Below, piece by piece: positions 33,569-42,474 of a DNA stretch of 64,000 nt (position 1 is the stretch's first letter; each line of letters starts with the position of its first letter). The notes below the pieces were generated by a model. The model had not been told where the DNA came from. It did not search any database and worked only from the letters and a program-made list of their open reading frames with translations. Origin of the DNA: Bog-105 sp965277855 (lineage in GTDB: Bacteria > Acidobacteriota > Terriglobia > Bryobacterales > Bryobacteraceae). Where the stretch lies: NCBI GenBank assembly GCA_965277855.1, contig OZ255847.1:3720001-3784000 (forward strand), in the 5' to 3' direction. The position numbers and the translations under genes were made by a program.

Positions 33569-35083
33569 ATGCTCACGCGCTTAAAGGTTTCCGGATTCAA
33601 GAATCTGATTGATCTTGATGTCAGCTTCGGTCCTTTTACATGCATAGCCGGCGCAAATGGAGTCGGCAAATCAAACCTTCTCGACGCCATCGTCTTCCTT
33701 AGCGCACTAGCTGACCGACCTCTGATCGACGCTGCTCTCGCGGTTAGAGACCAAGGCGCTAAAAGTGGTGATATTCGAGGCTTGTTCCACCATGTAGGAG
33801 ACTATTTCAGCAAGGAAATGACCTTTGAGGCTGAGATGATCATCCCTGGGACTGGGGCGGACGATCTCGGCCAAGCGGCCGTTGCTAGCAGCACGTTTGT
33901 CCAGTACACAGTAAGCTTGCGTTATAAAGAGGACGAGACTGCTCGAGCTCTCGGCTCTCTCGAGCTCGTTCAAGAGGAGCTAAACCATATAACATTGGGT
34001 GAGGCACCTCGACATCTTCCTTTTCGTCCATCCCGTGCTTGGCGCAATAGGACAATTACCAACAGGCGACGAACCCTTAAATACATTTCCACCGAAATTA
34101 AAGGCTCTGATCGGCTCATCAATGTTCATCAGGACGGTGGCAGCAGTGGAAAACCGCAAAAGCTTAAAGCGGCGAACCTGCCGAGGACGGTTCTTTCAGC
34201 GGCGAACTCTGCAGAGTCGCCCACTGCAACCCTTGTCAAACGAGAAATGCAAGCTTGGCGGCTGCTTCAATTAGAGCCTTCTTCGTTACGTGAACCCGAC
34301 GGCTTCACCGCACCGGTTGAGCTGGCAAGTGACGGAGCTCATATGCCCGCTGCGTTATACCATCTGGCAAATATGTCCGGGCAAAATGGTTCGGACTCAG
34401 CATCCATCTACAGCGAGGTGGCAAACCGTGTCGGTCAATTAATCAACGATGTAAGGTCCGTTTACGTAGACCGCGACGAGAGGCGGCAACTGTTAACGGT
34501 TTATGTAAAGGGACGAGATGGAACGTCGTATCCGGCCAGAGCCCTGTCCGACGGGACTCTCCGCTTCCTTGCCTTATCTGTGCTCTCGCTTGATCCAGAC
34601 CCGCATGGCGTAACCTGCATGGAAGAACCAGAGAACGGAATACATCCGGAGCGCATTCCCGCGATGATTCAACTTCTGCGTGATCTCACAACCGATGTGT
34701 ATGCGTCTGAGTTCGAAGAAGGCGTTAACCCGATCCGCCAAGTCATAATTAATACTCACTCGCCGTCGATCGTCACTCAAATTCCAGATGACAGTCTTTT
34801 GTTGGCCGAGCTTGTCGATGTAGTTAGAGACGATCGTCCTTCACGCGGACTTCAGCTTCGCTGCCTACATAAGACTTGGCGCGAAGAAGAAGGCGTCTCT
34901 GAACCGATCTCAAAAGGGCAGTTGCTCGCGTATTTAAATCCGGTGTCGTTGCCGGAAGAGGACTTTCTACAGGATACGGCCACGAAAGACAATGGGGGCG
35001 AGAGCCACAACCGTTCTCGCCGAGTTATTGATCGTGAAGACCTCAGACAATATAAGATTCCATTTTTTGAGATCGCTGGGTGA
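33569..35083 (+). CDS. ABC-type AAA ATPase of the RecF/OLD class (AAA_21-like)
   Basis: A 504-residue ATPase with all ABC-class motifs: Walker A GANGVGKSNL (28-37), a signature-like LSDGTLRFLALS, Walker B VTCMEEPENGIHP with catalytic Glu, and the His switch NTHSPS. The middle is probably coiled-coil or regulatory. No nuclease domain is fused. The partner gene starts inside its stop codon (GTGA). Sample lines have 24-29 G+C of 60, against 39 of 60 in the following yifB gene, so the pair looks acquired. Two-gene ATPase plus TOPRIM-like modules (for example PARIS and OLD systems) are phage-defence systems; a similar role is inferred here. Confidence 0.85.
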   Translation: MLTRLKVSGFKNLIDLDVSFGPFTCIAGANGVGKSNLLDAIVFLSALADRPLIDAALAVRDQGAKSGDIRGLFHHVGDYFSKEMTFEAEMIIPGTGADDLGQAAVASSTFVQYTVSLRYKEDETARALGSLELVQEELNHITLGEAPRHLPFRPSRAWRNRTITNRRRTLKYISTEIKGSDRLINVHQDGGSSGKPQKLKAANLPRTVLSAANSAESPTATLVKREMQAWRLLQLEPSSLREPDGFTAPVELASDGAHMPAALYHLANMSGQNGSDSASIYSEVANRVGQLINDVRSVYVDRDERRQLLTVYVKGRDGTSYPARALSDGTLRFLALSVLSLDPDPHGVTCMEEPENGIHPERIPAMIQLLRDLTTDVYASEFEEGVNPIRQVIINTHSPSIVTQIPDDSLLLAELVDVVRDDRPSRGLQLRCLHKTWREEEGVSEPISKGQLLAYLNPVSLPEEDFLQDTATKDNGGESHNRSRRVIDREDLRQYKIPFFEIAG

Positions 35084-35679
35084 CATACACCCTGGTTGCC
35101 GACGGATCATCTGACAGAGTGCTACTCCCTATTCTGACGTGGTCCCTGAAGAACTACACCAAGGAGCCCATCGTGCAGCACTGGGCTGATTTCAGTCGGA
35201 TTCCTCGCCAGCAAAAAGTAGAGGCAAGGTTAAGAGTCGCCTTAGACCTGTATCCATGCGATCTTCTCTTTGTACATCGGGATGCCGAAGGTCAGCCTCC
35301 CGAAAAGCGGCGCCGTGAGATCTCGGCGGCCTTGATAAACACTTCCGTCTTTCACATACCCGTGGTTCCGGTTCGTATGACTGAGGCCTGGTTGCTTGTT
35401 GATGAGCTTTCAATTAGATTTGCAGCCGGAAATCCTAACGGTAAAGAGGAACTTGATCTCCCAGAGATCGGCAAGCTTGAGGACATTCCAGATCCCAAGA
35501 CAGTGCTTTACGACGCACTGTCGAGAGCAAGCGGGCGCAACGCGCGGCGACGCTCCACTTTCCCAGTGCATCAACGCGTTCATCTCATACCCAACTACAT
35601 AGGCGATTTTTCTCTTTTGGAACGTTTACCGTCGTTCCAAGTCCTGCAGCGGGATATTAAATCGGGTCTAAGACGTTGA
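35080..35679 (+). CDS. TOPRIM-like (DUF4276-type) partner of the ATPase
   Basis: A 199-residue protein that starts at a GTG overlapping the ATPase stop. The N-terminal VADGSSDRVLLPILTW resembles the E-G-x-S-E opening of TOPRIM and DUF4276 proteins, with D8 and D12 in acidic positions. DLLFVHRDAEG (61-71, D67) looks like the second acidic motif, and PVRMTEAWLLVDE is a conserved-looking later segment. These proteins may cut nucleic acid when released or activated by the partner ATPase. The catalytic role is inferred from motif resemblance; the first acidic residue is Asp rather than the usual Glu. Confidence 0.7.
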   Translation: MTYTLVADGSSDRVLLPILTWSLKNYTKEPIVQHWADFSRIPRQQKVEARLRVALDLYPCDLLFVHRDAEGQPPEKRRREISAALINTSVFHIPVVPVRMTEAWLLVDELSIRFAAGNPNGKEELDLPEIGKLEDIPDPKTVLYDALSRASGRNARRRSTFPVHQRVHLIPNYIGDFSLLERLPSFQVLQRDIKSGLRR

Positions 35680-35836
35680 GGAAGATACCTCCGGCTAAAA
35701 GTTTGTCTCACAAAGAGTTTTTGGCCTTTGGCGAACTGGAGTGGTTGGGCGGAACAAATTTACTCTTACGAGTTGTCGGTTATGCCTCACTGTAATTGCT
35801 GCGAGGACGAGCGGAGCGGTGGCGCGTCGCTGCTGC

Positions 35837-37357
35837 TTAGTTCCAGTAGTTTCGATCCAGATTGCGGAACTGCACGGCTTCGGCCAGGTGTTTAGCGGAA
35901 ACGCTCTCTGCGCCGGAGAGATCGGCTACCGTGCGAGCCACGCGCAGCATACGGTCGTGTGCACGAGCAGACAAATTCATCCGGCGCACCGCCATTTCGA
36001 GAGTTCGTTCGCCGCTTTCATCTAAAGCACAGAGCGTGCGTAGTTGTGATGGCGGTATTTGGGCATTGTAGAAGCCGCGGGCGCGCTGAGTTTCGCGCGC
36101 GCCTTCCACTCGCTCGCGAATTTCGGCCGAGGAAACACCGTCTGTTTTACTGCGCAGTTCTTTGTACGGAACAGCCGGCACTTCGATGTGCAAATCGATA
36201 CGATCGAGCAGCGGACCGCTGACTTTTGCGAGATAGCGCTGAATGATACCGGGCGTGCAACGGCATTCGCGGGTGGTGTCGCCATAAAACCCGCAGGGAC
36301 AGGGGTTCATTGCAGCGACCAGCATGATGCGGGCTGGAAAGGTGAGGGTGCCATTGCTGCGCGCCAGAGTGACCGAGCCTTCTTCGAGCGGCTGGCGCAG
36401 TTGTTCGAGAACGCCGCGTGGAAACTCCGGGAGTTCATCGAGAAAAAGGACGCCCTGATGGGCCAGGCTTACTTCTCCGGGCCGGGGATTTCCGCTGCCT
36501 CCGCCGATCAATCCGGCATCGGAAATGGTGTGGTGCGGTGAGCGAAACGGCCGGCTCTTCAAAACGCCGATGCCCGACGGCAGCACTCCGGCGACGCCAT
36601 GGATTTGCGTGGCTTCGAGAGCCTCGCGAAACGTGAATTTGGGCAAGATGCCAGCGAACCGTTTCGCGAGCATCGTTTTGCCGGAACCGGGAGGTCCGAT
36701 CATCAACACGTTGTGACTGCCGGCCGCGGCTACCTCGAGCGCACGTTTGGCCATGGTCTGGCCCCGTACATCGCTGAAATCCGGGCCGGTCGAACTGCCT
36801 GCGCTTTGGTCGTGAGGCGTCGCGGTCACCGGGCTGAAATTCTCCGGTTGGTTGAGGAATTGAACCACTTCGGCCAGATGACGCAAGCCGTATACCTGGA
36901 TGCCTTCGGCCACGGCAGCCTCGGCGGCGTTGTCGAACGGCACCAGCAGGTTCCGAATGCCGCGCCGGGCCGCGCACACAGCGATGGACAATGCACCGCG
37001 CACTGGACGTAAGCTGCCATCGAGCGACAATTCGCCGATGAGCAGATGGTCATCCGAGCGGGCGACTGTACCCATAGCTCCGAGAATGGCGGTGGCCATG
37101 GGCAGATCGAAACCAGCGCCTTCTTTGCGAAGATTCGCGGGCGCCAGATTGATCGTCACCGATTTGCTTGGATAGCCGAAGCCTGAGTTGAGCAGGGCCG
37201 ACTTGATACGTTCGCGGCTTTCCCGGACAGCCGCGTCGGGCATGCCGACCGTGACAAAATCCCGGTTCGTTCCGGCGGGATACATGTCGACTTCTACGTC
37301 GATGACGTGGGCATCGATCCCCTGTATTGCTGCGCTAAAGGTGCGGAACAGTGCCAC
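35837..37357 (-). CDS. YifB family Mg-chelatase-like AAA+ ATPase (ComM-type)
   Basis: A 506-residue AAA+ protein. The N-terminal part is Lon-protease-like (MYPAGTNRDFVTVGMPDAAVRESRER). The ATPase follows, with Walker A GPPGSGKT at 221-228 and Walker B VLFLDELPEF. The C-terminal Mg-chelatase domain ends in HLAEAVQFRNLDRN. ComM-type members promote branch migration during natural transformation. A Cys-rich insert CPCGFYGDTTRECRC is usual for the family. The gene stands alone, convergent with the ATPase/TOPRIM-like pair, with 157 empty bases between. Confidence 0.92.
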   Translation of the reverse strand: MALFRTFSAAIQGIDAHVIDVEVDMYPAGTNRDFVTVGMPDAAVRESRERIKSALLNSGFGYPSKSVTINLAPANLRKEGAGFDLPMATAILGAMGTVARSDDHLLIGELSLDGSLRPVRGALSIAVCAARRGIRNLLVPFDNAAEAAVAEGIQVYGLRHLAEVVQFLNQPENFSPVTATPHDQSAGSSTGPDFSDVRGQTMAKRALEVAAAGSHNVLMIGPPGSGKTMLAKRFAGILPKFTFREALEATQIHGVAGVLPSGIGVLKSRPFRSPHHTISDAGLIGGGSGNPRPGEVSLAHQGVLFLDELPEFPRGVLEQLRQPLEEGSVTLARSNGTLTFPARIMLVAAMNPCPCGFYGDTTRECRCTPGIIQRYLAKVSGPLLDRIDLHIEVPAVPYKELRSKTDGVSSAEIRERVEGARETQRARGFYNAQIPPSQLRTLCALDESGERTLEMAVRRMNLSARAHDRMLRVARTVADLSGAESVSAKHLAEAVQFRNLDRNYWN

Positions 37358-37377
37358 ACAAGCTAGTAGCCGCCAGT

Positions 37378-37890
37378 TTAGATCTTCTCAGCGGGCCCGC
37401 TCGATCTCAGTCGATCGGACTCAATCGACGAGGCTTTGGAGGATACCTGGGACTGGCTTACGAGCCATTTCGCGTTTTCCTGAGAGCAAAGCGATTCAAC
37501 GCGCTCCGCCAAGACGGGGTGCGGATCGCTTAATGTCAGGTAAGGTCCGGCATGGGCCAGATAGAAATATTTCTCACGCTCCAAGGCTTCGGCGGTAGTG
37601 CGATAGCTGGCCCAGTTCGCCTGGTATTGGTTGAGTTGCTGTATTCCTTCCAGGACGGCAATCAAAACGCCCAGCACGCCGGCCAGTTGGGTGGCAGAAT
37701 GGACTCCCGAGGTGGTCAAAGCCGGGATCATGGCAGCTGAGGCGATGGTAAACGTTTTGAAGCATTTGTGAAGCGCCCGATTTAACCGGCTACGACGGTC
37801 GTACCAGCGCAGCTGGTCTTCGAGACGGTCAAGTGTGACCTGTTCAGCGGGCAATCTTGATGAAGTGTCGGAAGTGAGAAGATCCGGCAT
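37378..37890 (-). CDS. DUF4231 (SLATT-type) membrane protein
   Basis: A 170-residue protein with two transmembrane segments (IASAAMIPALTT and QLAGVLGVLIAVLEGIQQ). They are flanked by a charged N-terminal helix (LEDQLRWYDRRSRLNRALHKC) and a C-terminal helical region (YRTTAEALEREKYFYLAH), the layout of DUF4231/SLATT proteins. SLATT proteins are predicted pore-forming effectors in several nucleotide-sensing conflict systems. No synthase or sensor partner is adjacent; it lies 20 bases upstream of yifB on the same strand. Function here unknown. Confidence 0.82.
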   Translation of the reverse strand: MPDLLTSDTSSRLPAEQVTLDRLEDQLRWYDRRSRLNRALHKCFKTFTIASAAMIPALTTSGVHSATQLAGVLGVLIAVLEGIQQLNQYQANWASYRTTAEALEREKYFYLAHAGPYLTLSDPHPVLAERVESLCSQENAKWLVSQSQVSSKASSIESDRLRSSGPAEKI

Positions 37891-38094
37891 GATTTGAGAT
37901 ACCTCTTGCCCGTGAGCTTGCGTCGAAACGATCCGGCAACCTGGTCGGTGGTCAGCTAATCACCTGATTCGAAAGGAAAAGAAAGAAAGTTAAGGCTGGT
38001 CACCGGCTGGCAGGCTTTTTTATCTGCGAGAATAAAGGTGTTGCATTCTGCTTTCCGATGAGAATCGCGACGCCCGGCGACTGCCAGATTACTT

Positions 38095-41000
38095 GTGAAC
38101 ACTTCGAACGAAACAGGGGAGAGCAAGGGTCTCCGATTGCCCTTTGGACTGACCTTCGCAAGTCTTTATAAACGCGAAGGAATGGTGGAGTTGGACCGCC
38201 AGTTTCTGCGGCAGATCGAGGAGTCGGAGCCCGATCTGCATGCCCGTCTGATCGCCGCCCGCGAAGATCCGCCCGCCGCCCACACCAAGAGTTCTTCCGA
38301 GCTCATCGTCGAGCTTGCTCCCCATCTGGAAGACTTCATCGGGCACGTCTTCGGCATCGAAACCGAACTACACCGCCTGCAGGAGCGCCACTCCGAACTT
38401 GCTCCTCTGTTTTCCGTGAAGCGCCGTTTTGTGCAGCGCAAAGCCATTGTTGGACAAACCGCGGCCACGGCCAGCGAGATCGACGGCTTTGCGGTGGGCG
38501 CGGAACTCGAAATGCTGTTACAGGAACCGCTCACCGAACTCAGCTTCGCTACGCACGTAGCGCGCTGGCTCGAAGAGGAAGCGTCGCATATCGACCATCT
38601 AGGCCTAGCCGCGCAATATGCCGCGTGGGCTACGCTCTCGCCACTGGGCAAGCGCCAGCACGCCGGCGGCGTTCTCTTTAAGGTTCCTCACAAGCTCGAC
38701 ATGGAGCACCTGGTGCCCGTCGAATCATCGGTTCATAGCGGCCTCGTGCAGCTCGAGTTGCACAGCGATCACTGGCGGCACCGGGAAGGCTTTCAGCTCA
38801 CCGATCCCGGGACCGACCTGACCGGCGCGCTCGATCAGGCACACTACTGCATCAAGTGCCACCACCAGGGCAAAGACAGCTGCTCGACAGGTCTTAAAGA
38901 AAAGGACGGCGCGTTTAAATCGAGCGTCTTTGGCGTGCCGCTCGCCGGCTGTCCGCTCGATGAAAAAATCTCCGAGATGAATGCTGTCAAAGGGCAAGGC
39001 AATCCCATCGGCGCTCTCGCGGTGGTTACCATCGACAATCCCATGGCTGCCGGCACCGGCCATCGTATTTGCAATGACTGCATGAAGTCCTGCATTTTCC
39101 AGAAGCAGGAGCCCGTCGACATCCCGCAAGTTGAAACGCGGACACTTAAGGATGTGCTCGAACTGCCCTGGGGCTTCGAGATCTACAGCCTGCTTACGCG
39201 TTGGAATCCGCTGAACTTCGCCCGTCCTTATCCGAAGGCGGAGACCGGTTACAAGGTCCTGGTCGTCGGCCTGGGACCTGCCGGCTTTACCCTCGCTCAT
39301 CATCTTATGAACGACGGCCATACCGTTGTCGCGGTTGACGGACTCAAAATCGAGCCGCTACCCGGCGACATCTCGGGAGTCGATCCCTATGGGGAACGAG
39401 TTCCCTTTCGCCCGTTGCGCGATATCACCGAAATCTACGAACGGCTCGATGAGCGCGTGATGGCTGGCTTCGGCGGCGTCGCGGAGTATGGCATCACGGT
39501 TCGCTGGAACAAAAACTTCTTGAAGGTCATTCGTCTGTTGTTGGAACGCCGCGCTGAATTCGCCATGTTCGGCGGCGTCCGGTTTGGCGGCACGCTGACG
39601 GTGGATAGCGCTTTCGAACTCGGCTTCGACCACATCGCATTGTGCGCCGGAGCGGGTCGCCCGACGGTGATTCCGATGAAGAATGGCTTGGTGCGAGGCG
39701 TGCGCCAGGCGTCGGACTTCCTCATGGCGCTGCAACTCACCGGCGCTGCCAAATCCGATTCGCTTGCCAACCTGCAGATCCGGATGCCGATCGTCGTCAT
39801 CGGCGGCGGCCTCACTGCGATTGATACGGCCACCGAATCGCTCGCCTACTACACGGTACAAATCGAAAAATTCCTGCAGCGTTATGAAGCGCTGGTTAAC
39901 GAAATTGGCGAGGACGCGGTATTGGCTGCGTGGAATGCGGAGGAGAACGAAATCGCGCGTGAATTCATCGCGCACGCACGCGCGATTCGTAACGAACGAG
40001 CTGCCGCTGCCAAAGACGGTCGTTATCCCGATCTGATCTCGCTGCTGAACTCGTGGGGCGGCGTCACCGTTGCTTATCGCCGCCGTCTGGTTGACGCGCC
40101 CAGCTACACTCTCAACCACGAAGAGATCGCCAAAGCTCTCGAAGAAGGGGTACGATTCGCCGAGTGCCTGGCGCCGCAGGAAGTAGAGGTCGACCAGGCC
40201 AACACCGCACAATCGCTCATCTTCGAAAAGCAAACCTTCGACGCCGGCACTGGACGGCTGACTCCCACAGGAGAAAAAGTCACCCTGCCGGCCCGCACCA
40301 TCCTAGTGGCCGCCGGCACGCAGCCCAATACCGTTCTGGCCCGGGAAGACGAAGAAAATTTTGTGCTCGATGGGCGGTTTTTTCGGGCTGTCGGTGAGGA
40401 TGGCGAACCGGTTAAACCCGAGCGGATCTCCAAACCGAACGACGTCCGCGTGCTCGTTTCCGTGCGGCCCGATGGCCGGGCGATCAGCTTCTTCGGCGAT
40501 CTTCATCCTTCGTTTTCCGGTAATGTCGTCAAGGCCATGGGCAGCGCTAAGCAAGGTTACCCGGTGGTTTCGCGCGTCCTGGGCCGCCGCACGGTCGAGA
40601 CGCCGACACCAGCGGATCTTCTCCTACGTCTAAAAACCGATCTGCGTGCCGTCGTTGAAGACGTTATTCGCCTCACGCCTACGATCCTCGAAATCATCGT
40701 GCGAGCCCCCATCGCCGCGCGTTCGTTTCAGCCCGGCCAGTTTTATCGTCTTCAGAACTACGAATCGCTCGCCACCCGCAGTGACGGCACCGCGCTGGCT
40801 ATGGAAGGCCTGGCTCTTACGGGCGCAAAAATCGATGCCGAGAGGGGATTGCTCCACACCATCGTTCTCGAAATGGGCGGCTCCTCCGACCTGTGCGCTT
40901 TGCTCAAGCCGGGCGATCCCGTTATTCTCATGGGCCCGACCGGCACGCCCACTGAAACGCCTTCGAAAGAAATAGTGCTGCTTGCCGGAGGCGGACTCGG

Positions 41001-41628
41001 CAATGCAGTCCTTTTCTCGATTGGCCAGCAGTTACGCGCCTCAGGCTCTCGCGTCGTCTATTTCGCGGGTTACAAAAAGATCATTGACCGCTACAAAGTA
41101 GAGGAGATCGAAAAGGCGGCCGACGTGGTCGTCTGGGTCTGCGACGAGGCTCCAGGTTTCACTCCGGGCCGCGTGCAAGACAGCGCGTTTGTCGGCAATA
41201 TCGTCGAAGCCATGGCCGCCTATGGCCGGGGCGATCTAGATAACTCCGCTATCGCCTTGAACTCAGTGGACCGCCTGATCGTCATTGGCTCCGACGGCAT
41301 GATGCGCGCGGTTCAACAGGCCCGCCACTCCGTGTTGCGGCCCTATCTAAAGCCGGACCACCATGCTATCGGCAGCATCAATTCGCCCATGCAATGCATG
41401 ATGAAGGAGATCTGCGCGCAGTGTCTACAGGTACACAAAGATCCGAAGACGGGCGAGGAGACGGTAGTCTTCTCCTGCTTCAATCAGGATCAACCTCTCG
41501 ATCATGTGGAGTTCAGCAGCCTTCGCTCCCGCCTGTCTCAAAACGGCACGCAGGAGAAGCTGACCAAACTTTGGATCGATCACTGTCTGCGCCAGATTGG
41601 CGCCCGCCCGGAGCTGGTCGCCCAGTAG
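38095..41628 (+). CDS. Single-chain Nfn-like flavoprotein (GltD-like plus PyrK-like modules)
   Basis: A 1177-residue oxidoreductase. Residues 1-240 are a poorly recognised helical region. Two Cys clusters follow: C252-x2-C255-x7-C263 with C286 in AGCPLDEKI, and C326-x2-C329-x3-C333. They resemble the iron-sulfur part of glutamate synthase small subunit (GltD) and NfnB. The FAD/NAD Rossmann motifs are VVGLGPAGF (391) and VVIGGGLTAIDTA. After about 860 comes a ferredoxin-reductase domain (FQPGQFYRLQN, LLAGGGLGNA) and C1101-x5-C1107-x2-C1110-x17-C1128, like the [2Fe-2S] site of PyrK/NfnA. Order and cofactors match an NfnB-NfnA fusion. The start is a GTG with no clear ribosome-binding site. Electron bifurcation is only a possibility. 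Confidence 0.83.
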   Translation: MNTSNETGESKGLRLPFGLTFASLYKREGMVELDRQFLRQIEESEPDLHARLIAAREDPPAAHTKSSSELIVELAPHLEDFIGHVFGIETELHRLQERHSELAPLFSVKRRFVQRKAIVGQTAATASEIDGFAVGAELEMLLQEPLTELSFATHVARWLEEEASHIDHLGLAAQYAAWATLSPLGKRQHAGGVLFKVPHKLDMEHLVPVESSVHSGLVQLELHSDHWRHREGFQLTDPGTDLTGALDQAHYCIKCHHQGKDSCSTGLKEKDGAFKSSVFGVPLAGCPLDEKISEMNAVKGQGNPIGALAVVTIDNPMAAGTGHRICNDCMKSCIFQKQEPVDIPQVETRTLKDVLELPWGFEIYSLLTRWNPLNFARPYPKAETGYKVLVVGLGPAGFTLAHHLMNDGHTVVAVDGLKIEPLPGDISGVDPYGERVPFRPLRDITEIYERLDERVMAGFGGVAEYGITVRWNKNFLKVIRLLLERRAEFAMFGGVRFGGTLTVDSAFELGFDHIALCAGAGRPTVIPMKNGLVRGVRQASDFLMALQLTGAAKSDSLANLQIRMPIVVIGGGLTAIDTATESLAYYTVQIEKFLQRYEALVNEIGEDAVLAAWNAEENEIAREFIAHARAIRNERAAAAKDGRYPDLISLLNSWGGVTVAYRRRLVDAPSYTLNHEEIAKALEEGVRFAECLAPQEVEVDQANTAQSLIFEKQTFDAGTGRLTPTGEKVTLPARTILVAAGTQPNTVLAREDEENFVLDGRFFRAVGEDGEPVKPERISKPNDVRVLVSVRPDGRAISFFGDLHPSFSGNVVKAMGSAKQGYPVVSRVLGRRTVETPTPADLLLRLKTDLRAVVEDVIRLTPTILEIIVRAPIAARSFQPGQFYRLQNYESLATRSDGTALAMEGLALTGAKIDAERGLLHTIVLEMGGSSDLCALLKPGDPVILMGPTGTPTETPSKEIVLLAGGGLGNAVLFSIGQQLRASGSRVVYFAGYKKIIDRYKVEEIEKAADVVVWVCDEAPGFTPGRVQDSAFVGNIVEAMAAYGRGDLDNSAIALNSVDRLIVIGSDGMMRAVQQARHSVLRPYLKPDHHAIGSINSPMQCMMKEICAQCLQVHKDPKTGEETVVFSCFNQDQPLDHVEFSSLRSRLSQNGTQEKLTKLWIDHCLRQIGARPELVAQ

Positions 41629-41633
41629 CCGCT

Positions 41634-42146
41634 TTACTTGCCCTTCATTTTCATCAAGTCTTTGGCGCCCGATTCGTGTTTCTCGAGGGTCGGTAAAGCT
41701 GCGGTCGCGTAAGCTTTCAGGTCCGCGTTCTGACCGTCGCGCGATTCTTTGTTATAAGCCGCAATCGCTGTCTCGTGCCCGGCCACCATGGTGTGGACAT
41801 ACTTCTTGTCGAAGGCGGCCCCTTTCAGCTTTTCAAACGGCGCAATGGCCTTCTCATGCTCAGCATCGAGCCCCTTAGGAACGGTCAGACCTGCTTTCGT
41901 CGCGACCATGCCGATCTGCTTGTAGTCGGCCGTGTGATCCGTTACCAGCATCTGCGCGTAATCTTTCACCGCCGGTGCGGTTGCCTGATCTGCCGCCAAT
42001 TGACCCAGATGCGCCTCTGTCATGTCGGTTTGCGCGACGAGGTCGACGAAAGACTGGTCACTTGTCGCCGCTGAACCCGTATTCTGCGCAAAAACTGCTG
42101 TACTGGCCACAGTCGCAAACAATAAACCCTGTACAATCCATTTCAT
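41634..42146 (-). CDS. DUF4142 periplasmic protein
   Basis: A 170-residue exported protein with a signal peptide (KWIVQGLLFATVASTAVFAQ). The DUF4142 four-helix core follows: DQSFVDLVAQTDMTEAHLGQL, DYAQMLVTDHTADYKQ and YVHTMVAGHETAIAAY. The His residues of DHTADY and GHETAI suggest a ferritin-like metal site, but that is inference. The gene converges with the flavoprotein gene, with five bases between. Function unknown; members are common in the envelope of soil bacteria. Confidence 0.88.
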   Translation of the reverse strand: MKWIVQGLLFATVASTAVFAQNTGSAATSDQSFVDLVAQTDMTEAHLGQLAADQATAPAVKDYAQMLVTDHTADYKQIGMVATKAGLTVPKGLDAEHEKAIAPFEKLKGAAFDKKYVHTMVAGHETAIAAYNKESRDGQNADLKAYATAALPTLEKHESGAKDLMKMKGK

Positions 42147-42219
42147 AGCGTACGTTCTCCTGCTTGTTAGACGGCTTCAAACCAGCTATTGCATCAGAAC
42201 AAATACCAGTGGCTAATAA

Positions 42220-42447
42220 TTATTGTTGCTGCAGTCGCCGCTCCACAAATTCGCAAGCTTCCCGGCGGGTCCGGAACGAATCGAGCAAGACCCTCTTCTC
42301 AATCAGCGAACCGGAGCGATATACTTTCCAGGGCAGAAAATTCTCTTGTTCCCCATCCCATTGTTCGTTGAGCCAGGGAGTCCACAGCACGAGAAAGTGC
42401 CCACACTCGTAAGCCCCTTTGCGTATACACTTGAACACGCGCTTCAT
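42220..42447 (-). CDS. Small hypothetical protein
   Basis: A possible 75-residue protein with a mix of aromatic and charged residues (LWTPWLNEQWDGEQENFL) and an amphipathic C-terminal helix (TRREACEFVERRLQQQ). The residue use looks like real protein. There is no strong ribosome-binding site, and the frame on the other strand is also open over most of this stretch. It is divergent from the lipoprotein gene at 42475. Confidence 0.45.
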   Translation of the reverse strand: MKRVFKCIRKGAYECGHFLVLWTPWLNEQWDGEQENFLPWKVYRSGSLIEKRVLLDSFRTRREACEFVERRLQQQ

Positions 42448-42474
42448 TGGCGTCTTTTAGAATAATCCTCGACT

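Noticed and set aside
37891..38094. Possible terminator near 38005-38030 (GC-rich bases followed by TTTTTT)
   Set aside because: No stable stem directly precedes the T run, and it does not follow a gene end on that strand.
39358..40233. A 291-codon minus-strand frame
   Set aside because: Antisense to the flavoprotein gene, which has clear motifs over the same bases; residues are Arg/Asp/Gln-rich in the way antisense shadows are.
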